A DNA stretch of 21,066 nucleotides from an uncultured Fretibacterium sp. (GTDB lineage: Bacteria > Synergistota > Synergistia > Synergistales > Aminobacteriaceae), in assembly GCA_937915835.1 (NCBI GenBank), contig CALGHA010000105.1:1-21066 (forward strand). The letters run 5' to 3'. The notes under the pieces are model-generated. The model had not been told where the DNA came from, made no database searches, and saw nothing but the letters and a program-made list of their open reading frames with translations. Made by a program: the position numbers and the translations under genes. Below are positions 1 to 5,807 of this stretch, in pieces. Within the stretch, counting starts at the first letter, position 1. Every line of letters begins with the position of its first letter.

Positions 1-28
1 GGGTGGGAACTAAAAAAAGCGGGTGGGT
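1..28. repeat. G-rich repeat at left edge
   Basis: Four runs of three G (1-3, 5-7, 21-23, 25-27) lie in the first 27 bases. The ten bases GCGGGTGGGT at 19-28 recur at 21056-21065, at the other edge of the window. The pattern suggests that both window ends fall in copies of a G-rich dispersed or simple repeat, where an assembly could break. A G-quadruplex is formally possible, with a 13-base middle loop, but untested. Confidence 0.45.
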
Positions 29-40
29 TTATTTATAAAT

Positions 41-115
41 GATGTGAAGTTACGATTGATGTGAAGATATGATAAACGATGTGAAGTTACGATAAACGCG
101 ATGTGAAGTTACTAT
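41..115 (+). repeat. Four short direct repeats, GATGTGAAGTTAC type
   Basis: The core GATGTGAAGTTAC occurs at 41, 78 and 100, with a diverged copy (GATGTGAAGATAT) at 58. Copies start 17, 20 and 22 bases apart, so the array is direct but not evenly phased. It lies 120-190 bases ahead of the promoter of the XRE regulator. It could be a cluster of binding sites, or the decayed edge of a longer tandem array cut by the window end. No open reading frame makes sense across it. Confidence 0.6.
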
Positions 116-126
116 GAAGAAAGTGC

Positions 127-208
127 GACAAGAGAAACATGATGATGGATTTTGCGATGAGGAGGCTGAGACAAGCGAAACATGATGAGAGAGTTTGCGC
201 TGAGGATA
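127..208 (+). repeat. Imperfect 43-base tandem duplication
   Basis: A stretch beginning GACAAGAGAAACATGATG at 127 is repeated from 170 as GACAAGCGAAACATGATG. Similarity continues through TTTGCGATGAGGA versus TTTGCGCTGAGGA. The period is 43 bases, not a multiple of three, which argues against a coding repeat. With the shorter repeats just upstream it makes 1-230 a repeat-derived non-coding region. Confidence 0.55.
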
Positions 209-233
209 ATTGCGAGAAGAAAAACATATCAGC

Positions 234-263
234 TTGCATAAAAAATATATTTTTAGTTATAAT
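234..263 (+). promoter_or_regulatory. Promoter of the XRE regulator
   Basis: A perfect TATAAT at 258-263 is preceded 18 bases upstream by a weak TTGCAT (234-239). The start codon at 302 would follow a leader of about 30 bases. The -10 is convincing; the -35 matches only three positions. Confidence 0.5.
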
Positions 264-301
264 ATGCACATTCCATCTTTTATGTTAATGAGGTGTTCAT
301 A

Positions 302-715
302 ATGGCGTTAGCTTCCAATATTCGTATGCAAAGAAAGAAAGCAGGCCTGACACAAATTGAGCTTGCTGAAAAACTCGGAGTATCAATCGCAACTCTCAGA
401 CGCTGGGAAGCTGGCGAGACTGCACCGACCGGAACAAGAATTATTGAGCTTGCAAATTTACTCGGAATTTCTCCTGATGACATTATTGCCGGTGAAGAAT
501 CTCAAGGCGCGGCGGGTCATGTTTCGATAAAATATCCTGTTGGCGAGAATAACAACGGAATGTTAGTATACGAAGGGGAAGGCACAAGGATCGAGCTTCC
601 CCCGACAGAAAAAGGTTATGAAATTTTCCAGAGATTAATTGAGAACTTGATAAAAAATCGCGAAGCCCTCAAACAAGAGCAAATACAAGAGGAAAAACAA
701 GATCAGCAGGAATAA
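302..715 (+). CDS. XRE-family helix-turn-helix regulator
   Basis: This is a 137-residue cytoplasmic DNA-binding protein. Residues 5-60 form a clear Cro/C1-type helix-turn-helix, with QRKKAGLTQIELAEKLGVS as helices 1-2 and TLRRWEAGETAPTGTRIIEL covering the recognition helix and helix 4. The middle (about 70-105) is a polar strand-rich segment I do not recognise. The C-terminus (about 105-137) is a charged, Gln/Glu/Lys-rich helix that could mediate dimerisation. The ATG at 302 is preferred over the in-frame GTG at 293 because GAGGTG at 290-295 makes a good ribosome site with a 6-base gap. Its 3' end overlaps the convergent gene by 13 bases. Target and ligand are unknown. The repeats upstream are candidate binding sites, which is inference only. 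Confidence 0.85.
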   Translation: MALASNIRMQRKKAGLTQIELAEKLGVSIATLRRWEAGETAPTGTRIIELANLLGISPDDIIAGEESQGAAGHVSIKYPVGENNNGMLVYEGEGTRIELPPTEKGYEIFQRLIENLIKNREALKQEQIQEEKQDQQE

Positions 716-1437
716 CTTTGTCCTCCTGTGAGATTTTCGATTTGATTAACAACGTCCTGAGAAAGTCCCATAGCTTTGGCGAGCTTGTCAAGATAATTGC
801 GTTCTGCTTGGGTATCAACTTCGATTGTCATAACTGAAGCCGAATAAACCTGAGCGGCGAGTTCCGGACGACCTTTAACGGCTGAAACGATTTTTGCTGT
901 CTCCATTGGGCCCTGTAATTTCTGGATTACGTAATTCATTCCATCCTGGCCAATTCCTGCGTTTTTCATGCTGTTCATAATCTTCGTTAATTCCTGCTGG
1001 TCAACTTGTCCGTCAGCTTTAGCCGCGTCAATCATCGCAATCAAGATTATTTCTGCGTCGTTATTCTGCTGTTGAGGTGAAGCCTGTGTGTAAGTCTGAG
1101 GAACTGAAGCCGAAGTCGAAGCACCCGCTGAACTTCCGCCCATTGAGTTTTTGAGAGCTTTATACGCCATCATCCCAAGAAGGCCCATCATTCCGCCGCC
1201 GAGTGTATTAGCTGTCGTGCTGTTTGAGCCGCCCATTAAAGCACCGAGCAATGCGCCAATTCCGCCAGCCGCTAAGTTATCTCCGCCGACTTTATTTTTG
1301 ACCGTCTGACCTGCTCCCATTAATGAGCCTAATAAATCCTGAATGCCGCCGCCTGCTGTTGACATTCTTGAGCTTGTTGTGCTTGATGAAGCTGTTGTGC
1401 CTTGAACCATTGAGCCGAGTAAACTCATAAAATCCAT
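703..1437 (-). CDS. DUF533/TerB-like protein with Gly-rich N-terminal region
   Basis: This 244-residue protein has two parts. Residues 1-125 are low complexity: Gly/Ala/Ser/Met-rich, with repeated hydrophobic patches (GIQDLLGSLMGAG, GIGALLGALMGG, GGMMGLLGMMAYKAL). The patches could be membrane-associated glycine-zipper segments. Residues about 126-240 form a helical domain of the DUF533/TerB-like type, with the acidic motif DAAKADGQVDQQE (137-149) characteristic of that group. Members are widespread, sometimes inner-membrane-linked, and lack an established biochemical function. AAGGAG precedes the ATG by about 10 bases. The gene converges on the XRE regulator with a 13-base tail overlap and no obvious terminator between them. 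Family assignment is fairly firm; function is unknown. Confidence 0.75.
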   Translation of the reverse strand: MDFMSLLGSMVQGTTASSSTTSSRMSTAGGGIQDLLGSLMGAGQTVKNKVGGDNLAAGGIGALLGALMGGSNSTTANTLGGGMMGLLGMMAYKALKNSMGGSSAGASTSASVPQTYTQASPQQQNNDAEIILIAMIDAAKADGQVDQQELTKIMNSMKNAGIGQDGMNYVIQKLQGPMETAKIVSAVKGRPELAAQVYSASVMTIEVDTQAERNYLDKLAKAMGLSQDVVNQIENLTGGQSYSC

Positions 1438-1509
1438 GAAAAATTTTCTCCTTTCAAGAATAAATATTATCGTAAAGATTTTAGCATGTTTCGTTTTATA
1501 TTGATTATA

Positions 1510-1538
1510 TTGACGTTCATCTATTTAGTAATTATAAT
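1510..1538 (+). promoter_or_regulatory. Promoter of the arsP-arsR locus
   Basis: TTGACG (1510-1515) and a perfect TATAAT (1533-1538) are separated by 17 bases, one of the best promoters in the window. Downstream, a perfect 10-base palindrome GACGGCCGTC (1549-1558) lies near the expected transcript start, a sensible place for the ArsR operator. A second TATAAT (1559-1564) abuts the palindrome but lacks a -35. Confidence 0.6.
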
Positions 1539-1586
1539 TTGCTTCATTGACGGCCGTCTATAATATTTTTGTCGGAGTGATGAAAA

Positions 1587-2263
1587 ATGTTATGGAGATT
1601 TTTGCAGGAACAAGTTTTAGGCATGAAATGGCTGAATGACTTAACGGGAAATCTTTTAGCTTGGTTTGAGCTTGATATTTCTTCAAGGATTGGCCGGAGC
1701 TTGCAGTTCTTCGTCTATGATGTCGTGAAAATTTCTATTCTGTTATGCGTGCTGATTTTCGCGGTATCGTATATTCAAACATTCTTTCCTCCTGAACGAA
1801 GCAAAAGGATAATGGGACGTTTCAAGGGGATTAAAGCTAACGTAATCGGTGCTCTTCTTGGTTCAGTTACGCCGTTCTGCTCGTGTTCGTCAATTCCAAT
1901 TTTTATGGGCTTCACGAGTGCCGGGCTTCCTTTGGGAATGACTTTCTCGTTATCTATGTTCCTGAGAGAATTATTCAGGGAATTTTGGGCAGCAATAACT
2001 TTTTCGGAGTGATTATAGCTTCGTTGATAGGCATTCCGATTTACGCCGACATTTTCGGGACAATTCCGATTGCTGAGGCTTTACTCGCGAAGGGAGCGAT
2101 GCTCGGAACTGTGATTAGCTTCATGATGGCCGTAACTGATTTGAGTTTGCCGTCAATAATTATGCTGAGAAAAGTAATCAAGCCGAAATTGTTAGCCGTG
2201 TTCGTGATGACTTGTGCGGCTGGAATAATAATTACAGGATATATCTTTAACTTTTTAATGTGA
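1587..2263 (+). pseudogene. arsP: ArsP-like (DUF318) permease, internally deleted and frameshifted
   Basis: The first frame (1587-2012) starts as a two-part membrane permease. It has hydrophobic segments and the family hallmark TPFCSCSSIPIFMGFTSAG, then loses homology after LPLGMTFS and stops. The family's C-terminal half resumes in another frame at about 1958 (YVPERIIQGILG, GIPIYADIFGTIPIAEAL, MMAVTDLSLPSIIMLRKV, KPKLLAVFV) and runs to 2263. Together the pieces encode about 225 residues, while the family usually has roughly 310-350. So about 90-130 central residues are missing and the frame is broken near 1955. Intact relatives export trivalent organoarsenicals or similar thiol-reactive metals. 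The pairing with arsR downstream and the strong promoter upstream support that origin. The start ATG has GGAG 9 bases upstream. A short N-terminal peptide may still be made, but transport activity is unlikely. Confidence 0.8.
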
Positions 2264-2296
2264 GAAAATTAACGCTATGTTTATGGAGGTGAAGAG

Positions 2297-2572
2297 ATGA
2301 ATAATATTGATGCCGCGTTGATATGCAAAGCTCTTAGTGATACAAACAGGCTCCAGATTGTGGAACTATTGACGAACGGCGAGATGTGTACTTGTGAACT
2401 GCTCGAACACTTCAGCATACGACAGCCGACGCTTACACATCATTTAATGGTATTGTCCGAATGTGATTTAGTTCAAAGCCGAAAAGAAGGCACGAGAACT
2501 TTATACTCTCTTAATTGCGGGACGTTGACAAAATTTCGGGAATTTATTGCGGGACTGACATGTAAACGTTAA
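2297..2572 (+). CDS. arsR: ArsR-type arsenic-responsive repressor
   Basis: This is a 91-residue winged-helix repressor of the ArsR/SmtB family. The segment GEMCTCELLEHFSIRQPTL carries the CxC metalloid-sensing motif at the DNA-recognition helix. It resembles the plasmid pI258-type ArsR, including the HHLMVLSECDLVQSRKEGT turn and wing. In the family, trivalent arsenic or antimony binds these cysteines and releases the repressor from its own operon promoter. The gene lies 33 bases after the broken permease and has an excellent ribosome site (GGAGGT, 6-base gap), so it still appears functional. It probably autoregulates the promoter at 1510-1538. No arsC, arsB or acr3 is visible nearby. Identity as a metalloid-type ArsR is strong; the exact metal is inferred. 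Confidence 0.88.
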   Translation: MNNIDAALICKALSDTNRLQIVELLTNGEMCTCELLEHFSIRQPTLTHHLMVLSECDLVQSRKEGTRTLYSLNCGTLTKFREFIAGLTCKR

Positions 2573-2599
2573 TCGGCGTATGGTGAAATAAATTGCTTG

Positions 2600-2608
2600 T
2601 GATAAAAT
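2600..2608 (+). promoter_or_regulatory. Candidate extended -10 promoter for tctCBA
   Basis: TGATAAAAT is an extended -10 (TG, one base, then TAAAAT, five of six matches) 55 bases before tctC. No good -35 is seen. Confidence 0.4.
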
Positions 2609-2663
2609 TTCCCTAATAATTAATCCAACCAACCAAAATTAAATCTTTCAGGGAGGTATTCTC

Positions 2664-3656
2664 ATGAAGAAATTTTTATGTGCAATTCTCGCTGTCTTAC
2701 TCGTATTATGCTGTGTCTCGTTTGCTTCGGCTGATGACTGGAAATTCGAGCGCAAAATCACAATCGTCTGTCCTTGGGGAGTAGGCGGCGGAGCAGATTC
2801 AACACTTCGGCCAATGGCGACGCTCATCAAAAATATTCTTGGGCAGGAAGTCGAAGTCGTCAACGTTACCGGAGGAAATGGCGTTACTGCGGTCGAGTAT
2901 GTTTATAAACAGCCTGCTGACGGTTACACTTTCATGTTGGGAACTCAGAGCTTATTTATGCAGGACATTCAAGGCACAACGTCAATGAATTTCAAGGAAG
3001 AGTTTATCCCGGTTGCAAGATTAGTTCACGCTATCAACGTAATCACGGCTTCAAAAAAAGCTATGGACAAGAAAGGCTACAAAACTTTCTCGGAAATGCG
3101 CGAATACGTTACTAATAATCCGTTCGAAGTCAGCGTTGGAATGCTCACGAGTACAGGACTTGACGGAGCTTCACTCAAACAGGCACTTGAAGGCTTAGAC
3201 ATTCTCGACGTTTCTTATCCTTCAGGTTCAGAGATGAACTCAGCACTCGTCGGCGGACATATCGACATCATGGTAACTGGAACTGACGAAATCGAAGGCT
3301 TAATCGCCGCTGGTGATATTGTCCCGTTGTTAGCTCTGTGTGAAAAGAGAATGAATAGATATCCTGACGTTGAGTGTTCAGTAGAACTCGGCATTAACTC
3401 AGTCTTAGGACCTGCACGCGGAATTTTCGCCAAGAAGGGAACTCCTCAGGAAGCAATTGACGCACTTGTTGCCGCGATTGAGAAGGCTTCACAGGATCCA
3501 TCATGGCAGTCGTTCTTAGTTCAGGGCTGCTACGATGAGAGACCTGGATTTGCCGGGCCTGAAGAGTACGCAAAAGATTGTGAGGAAGATTATAAGCTGC
3601 TCAGCGAGTATCTTAAGGCTGAAGGTGTCATGAAGAAAGACTATTACGCGAAATAG
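2664..3656 (+). CDS. tctC: TTT transporter periplasmic binding protein TctC
   Basis: This is a 330-residue exported solute-binding protein of the tripartite tricarboxylate transporter (TctC/Bug) family. A signal peptide (MKK, hydrophobic core to about residue 20, ASA before Asp-Asp at 24) is followed by ITIVCPWGVGGGADSTLRP, the usual first strand and ligand-loop signature. The mid-protein motif SGSEMNSALVGGHIDIMVTG matches the second conserved block. It captures a carboxylate in the periplasm and delivers it to TctAB. GGGAGG stands close before the ATG. It is the first gene of tctCBA and is followed by an attenuator-like hairpin. The citrate lyase genes 3 kb downstream suggest citrate or another tricarboxylate as ligand, but Bug proteins bind many carboxylates, so that is inference. 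Confidence 0.92.
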   Translation: MKKFLCAILAVLLVLCCVSFASADDWKFERKITIVCPWGVGGGADSTLRPMATLIKNILGQEVEVVNVTGGNGVTAVEYVYKQPADGYTFMLGTQSLFMQDIQGTTSMNFKEEFIPVARLVHAINVITASKKAMDKKGYKTFSEMREYVTNNPFEVSVGMLTSTGLDGASLKQALEGLDILDVSYPSGSEMNSALVGGHIDIMVTGTDEIEGLIAAGDIVPLLALCEKRMNRYPDVECSVELGINSVLGPARGIFAKKGTPQEAIDALVAAIEKASQDPSWQSFLVQGCYDERPGFAGPEEYAKDCEEDYKLLSEYLKAEGVMKKDYYAK

Positions 3657-3679
3657 CTTTATTCAGCGTGAAAATTTTG

Positions 3680-3709
3680 CGGGGTGAAGTTGTGCCCCGT
3701 TTTTATTTT
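3680..3709 (+). terminator. Attenuator-like hairpin between tctC and tctB
   Basis: CGGGG (3680-3684) pairs with CCCCG (3695-3699) around a 10-base loop and is followed by TTTTTATTTT. The stem is short, so partial termination is expected. tctB still follows with its own ribosome site, so this would reduce rather than block downstream expression. Confidence 0.6.
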
Positions 3710-3727
3710 GCAAAGGAGAAATCTTAA

Positions 3728-4258
3728 GTGTTTGAATTAATCTGCAATATTTTATTATGGCTTGGACTTCTTTATGCTTATTTCTTTAACGTCTTAGAAG
3801 CTCCAATCCCCGACCGTGTCGCCCGAAATCCTTACACGCTCAAGCCCGACATGTGGCCGAAGACAATAATTATTCTTTTACTCGTATGCATTGCTCTGAA
3901 TATTATCAATATAATCCGCAAGAATAAGAATAATCCTGAGTTCTCGCTCGACGCGTTATTAAGCATTCGTGCTCGTATGTGTATCGGAATTGCTTTAGTA
4001 GTCGCCGCAAGTTTCGTTCTTGAGCCATTGGGCTATATGGTTACGTGCGTACTCGTGTTATTCTTTTACGGCTTATTGCTCGGTCAAACGCATGTAATCA
4101 GGCTCGCAATTTTCTCGGTGATTATTACTCTGGTGCTTTATGTCGTGTTCAGCGTGCTGTTGTCCGTAAACCTTCCAAGAGGAACAATCCCTGAGCTTCG
4201 TAACTTTTCGCTTTATGTCGAGAGCCTCGTAGCTTCGGTTAAAGGCGCAATTATGTAA
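3728..4258 (+). CDS. tctB: TTT transporter small membrane subunit TctB
   Basis: This is a 176-residue inner-membrane protein of the TctB/DUF1468 family. Hydrophobic segments lie at roughly 3-18, 45-62, 83-98, 103-122 and 126-145, with short polar loops. It is identified by size, topology and position between tctC and tctA; the family has little sequence conservation. TctB is the small subunit that pairs with TctA for sodium- or proton-driven uptake. The start is a GTG with AAAGGAG 9 bases upstream, and the hairpin at 3680 lies just ahead. Confidence is high from context, moderate from sequence alone. Confidence 0.85.
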   Translation: MFELICNILLWLGLLYAYFFNVLEAPIPDRVARNPYTLKPDMWPKTIIILLLVCIALNIINIIRKNKNNPEFSLDALLSIRARMCIGIALVVAASFVLEPLGYMVTCVLVLFFYGLLLGQTHVIRLAIFSVIITLVLYVVFSVLLSVNLPRGTIPELRNFSLYVESLVASVKGAIM

Positions 4259-4276
4259 AAGGAGGCTGAAAATATC

Positions 4277-5767
4277 ATGACAACTTGGGAATTATTCGTA
4301 AACGGTTTCAGCGTCCTCATGGATCCTTACACTTTCATGATGGTAGTATTCGCTATCGTTGTCGGTACAATCTTCGGAGCATTACCGGGCGTTAGCGCAA
4401 CAATGGCTGTAGCTCTCGGCCTTCCTTTCACGTATTCGATGGCACCAATTCCGGCGATAGTTTTTCTCGTTGCGATTTACTGTTCATCAATCACGGGCGG
4501 AAGTATCACGGCAATACTCTTCAAGATTCCCGGAGTTCCTTCGAGCGCACCAACAACTTTTGACGGTTACCCTATGGCTCAACGTGGAGAAGCCGGCAAA
4601 GCATTAGGTATAGCGTTAGGGAGTTCGGCAATCGGCGGTTTAGTCTCAGCTCTTGCAATGCTCACGTTATCACCGCAATTAACACAGGCCGCGTTATCAT
4701 TTAGTCCGTCTGACATTTTCGCGATTACGTTTATGGGATTGTCGATTTTGACGTGTCTTGACAGCAAAAATATTCTCAGAACGTTAATATCTGGATTGCT
4801 GGGCTTATTGCTGGCTTGTGTCGGACAAGATCCGATGTATGCAGTTCAGCGTTTGACGTTCGGAAGTGGTGAGCTTATTGCCGGCCTTGAGATGATACCC
4901 GTCTTAATCGGAATTTTCGCGGTTACCGAAGTTCTCAAGCAGACAAAGAAGCGCGACGCTTTAACGAACGAGAACGGAACCGGAAGCGTCAACACTAAAA
5001 TGCCTTCGCTCAAAGAATGGTGGGGCATTAAGTGGCTGTTAGCTCGATGCTCAATTATCGGCACAATAATCGGCATTCTTCCTGGAGCCGGAGCAACAAT
5101 AGCTTCATTCCTGTGTTATTCAAGCGAGACGAAATTATCAAAGCATCCTGAAAAGTTCGGGACAGGAATTATTGACGGAGTTGCTGCCTCTGAGACCGCG
5201 AACAATGCCGCGACTGGTGGAGCTATGGTTCCCCTTCTTTCTCTCGGAATTCCCGGCGGTAATGCTGCTGCTGTCATGATGAGTGCGCTTGTCTTGAAAG
5301 GTGTACAGCTTGGGCCGTTATTACTCGTCAATCAGCCGCAATATCTCAGTGCAACGTTCGCTTCAATGGTCGTTACGAATATCTTAATGGTCATCGTCGC
5401 AATCGGTATCGCTAAAGTTTTCGCGCAAATTCTCGCCGTTCCGTATTCGTATCTTGGGCCAATTATAATTATGCTCGCGATTATAGGCTCTTACGCTACG
5501 AATATGAGCATTGCTGACGTTAAGATTATGGCGATTGCCGGCGTTATCGGGTTAATAATTTCGGCGTGTCACTTCAACAGTGCGGCTTTAATTCTCGGCT
5601 TGGTTCTCGGCGTAATCTGTGAAGGAAACTTCAGCCGTGCTTACACAATCTCGCGCGCTAATCTCATGAACATGTTCGCTCGTCCTGTTGCCGGTACGTT
5701 AATGGTCATCAGTATAATTTTGCTGTTATGGCCGATTATTTCCCAGATATTCCGTAAAGAGAAATAA
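4277..5767 (+). CDS. tctA: TTT transporter large permease subunit TctA
   Basis: This 496-residue polytopic permease, about twelve membrane segments, is the transport channel of the TTT system. Both internal-repeat signatures are present: GALPGVSATMAVALGLP (34-50) and GILPGAGATIASFL (266-279). So are the family blocks GVAASETANNAATGGAMVPL (301-320) and IPGGNAAAVMM. Length matches the usual 490-505 residues. GGAGG stands 11 bases before the ATG. The gene follows tctB by 18 bases, and a strong terminator lies directly downstream, so tctCBA is one unit. The system moves a carboxylate handed over by TctC across the inner membrane using an ion gradient. Citrate is the most likely substrate given citDEF nearby. 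Confidence 0.95.
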   Translation: MTTWELFVNGFSVLMDPYTFMMVVFAIVVGTIFGALPGVSATMAVALGLPFTYSMAPIPAIVFLVAIYCSSITGGSITAILFKIPGVPSSAPTTFDGYPMAQRGEAGKALGIALGSSAIGGLVSALAMLTLSPQLTQAALSFSPSDIFAITFMGLSILTCLDSKNILRTLISGLLGLLLACVGQDPMYAVQRLTFGSGELIAGLEMIPVLIGIFAVTEVLKQTKKRDALTNENGTGSVNTKMPSLKEWWGIKWLLARCSIIGTIIGILPGAGATIASFLCYSSETKLSKHPEKFGTGIIDGVAASETANNAATGGAMVPLLSLGIPGGNAAAVMMSALVLKGVQLGPLLLVNQPQYLSATFASMVVTNILMVIVAIGIAKVFAQILAVPYSYLGPIIIMLAIIGSYATNMSIADVKIMAIAGVIGLIISACHFNSAALILGLVLGVICEGNFSRAYTISRANLMNMFARPVAGTLMVISIILLLWPIISQIFRKEK

Positions 5768-5774
5768 AAATTTG

Positions 5775-5807
5775 CTCCCCCTTTGAAGAAAAGAGGGAGT
5801 TTTTTTT
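5775..5807 (+). terminator. Terminator of tctCBA
   Basis: CTCCC at 5775 pairs with GGGAG ending at 5799. The stem is extended by CTT/AAG beyond one mismatch and is followed by eight T (5800-5807). It touches the stop codon of the convergent kinase gene. The flank TTTGCTCCC also occurs in the terminator after citF. Confidence 0.8.

Noticed and set aside
1..27. Functional G-quadruplex
   Set aside because: Four G triplets exist, but one loop is 13 bases and the feature is cut by the window edge. Retained only as a repeat.
41..115. Possible CRISPR array
   Set aside because: Repeats are only 13-16 bases, spacers are 1-7 bases, and no cas genes are present.
87..269. Small minus-strand open frame of 60 codons
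   Set aside because: It runs through repeats whose 43-base period is not a multiple of three, lacks a convincing ribosome site and overlaps the regulator's promoter.
1955..2012. Programmed frameshift in the ArsP-like gene, for example at the T run in ACTTTTTCG
   Set aside because: Shifting there would still leave the central third of the protein missing, and the site is not a classic slippery heptamer. A deletion explains both defects.
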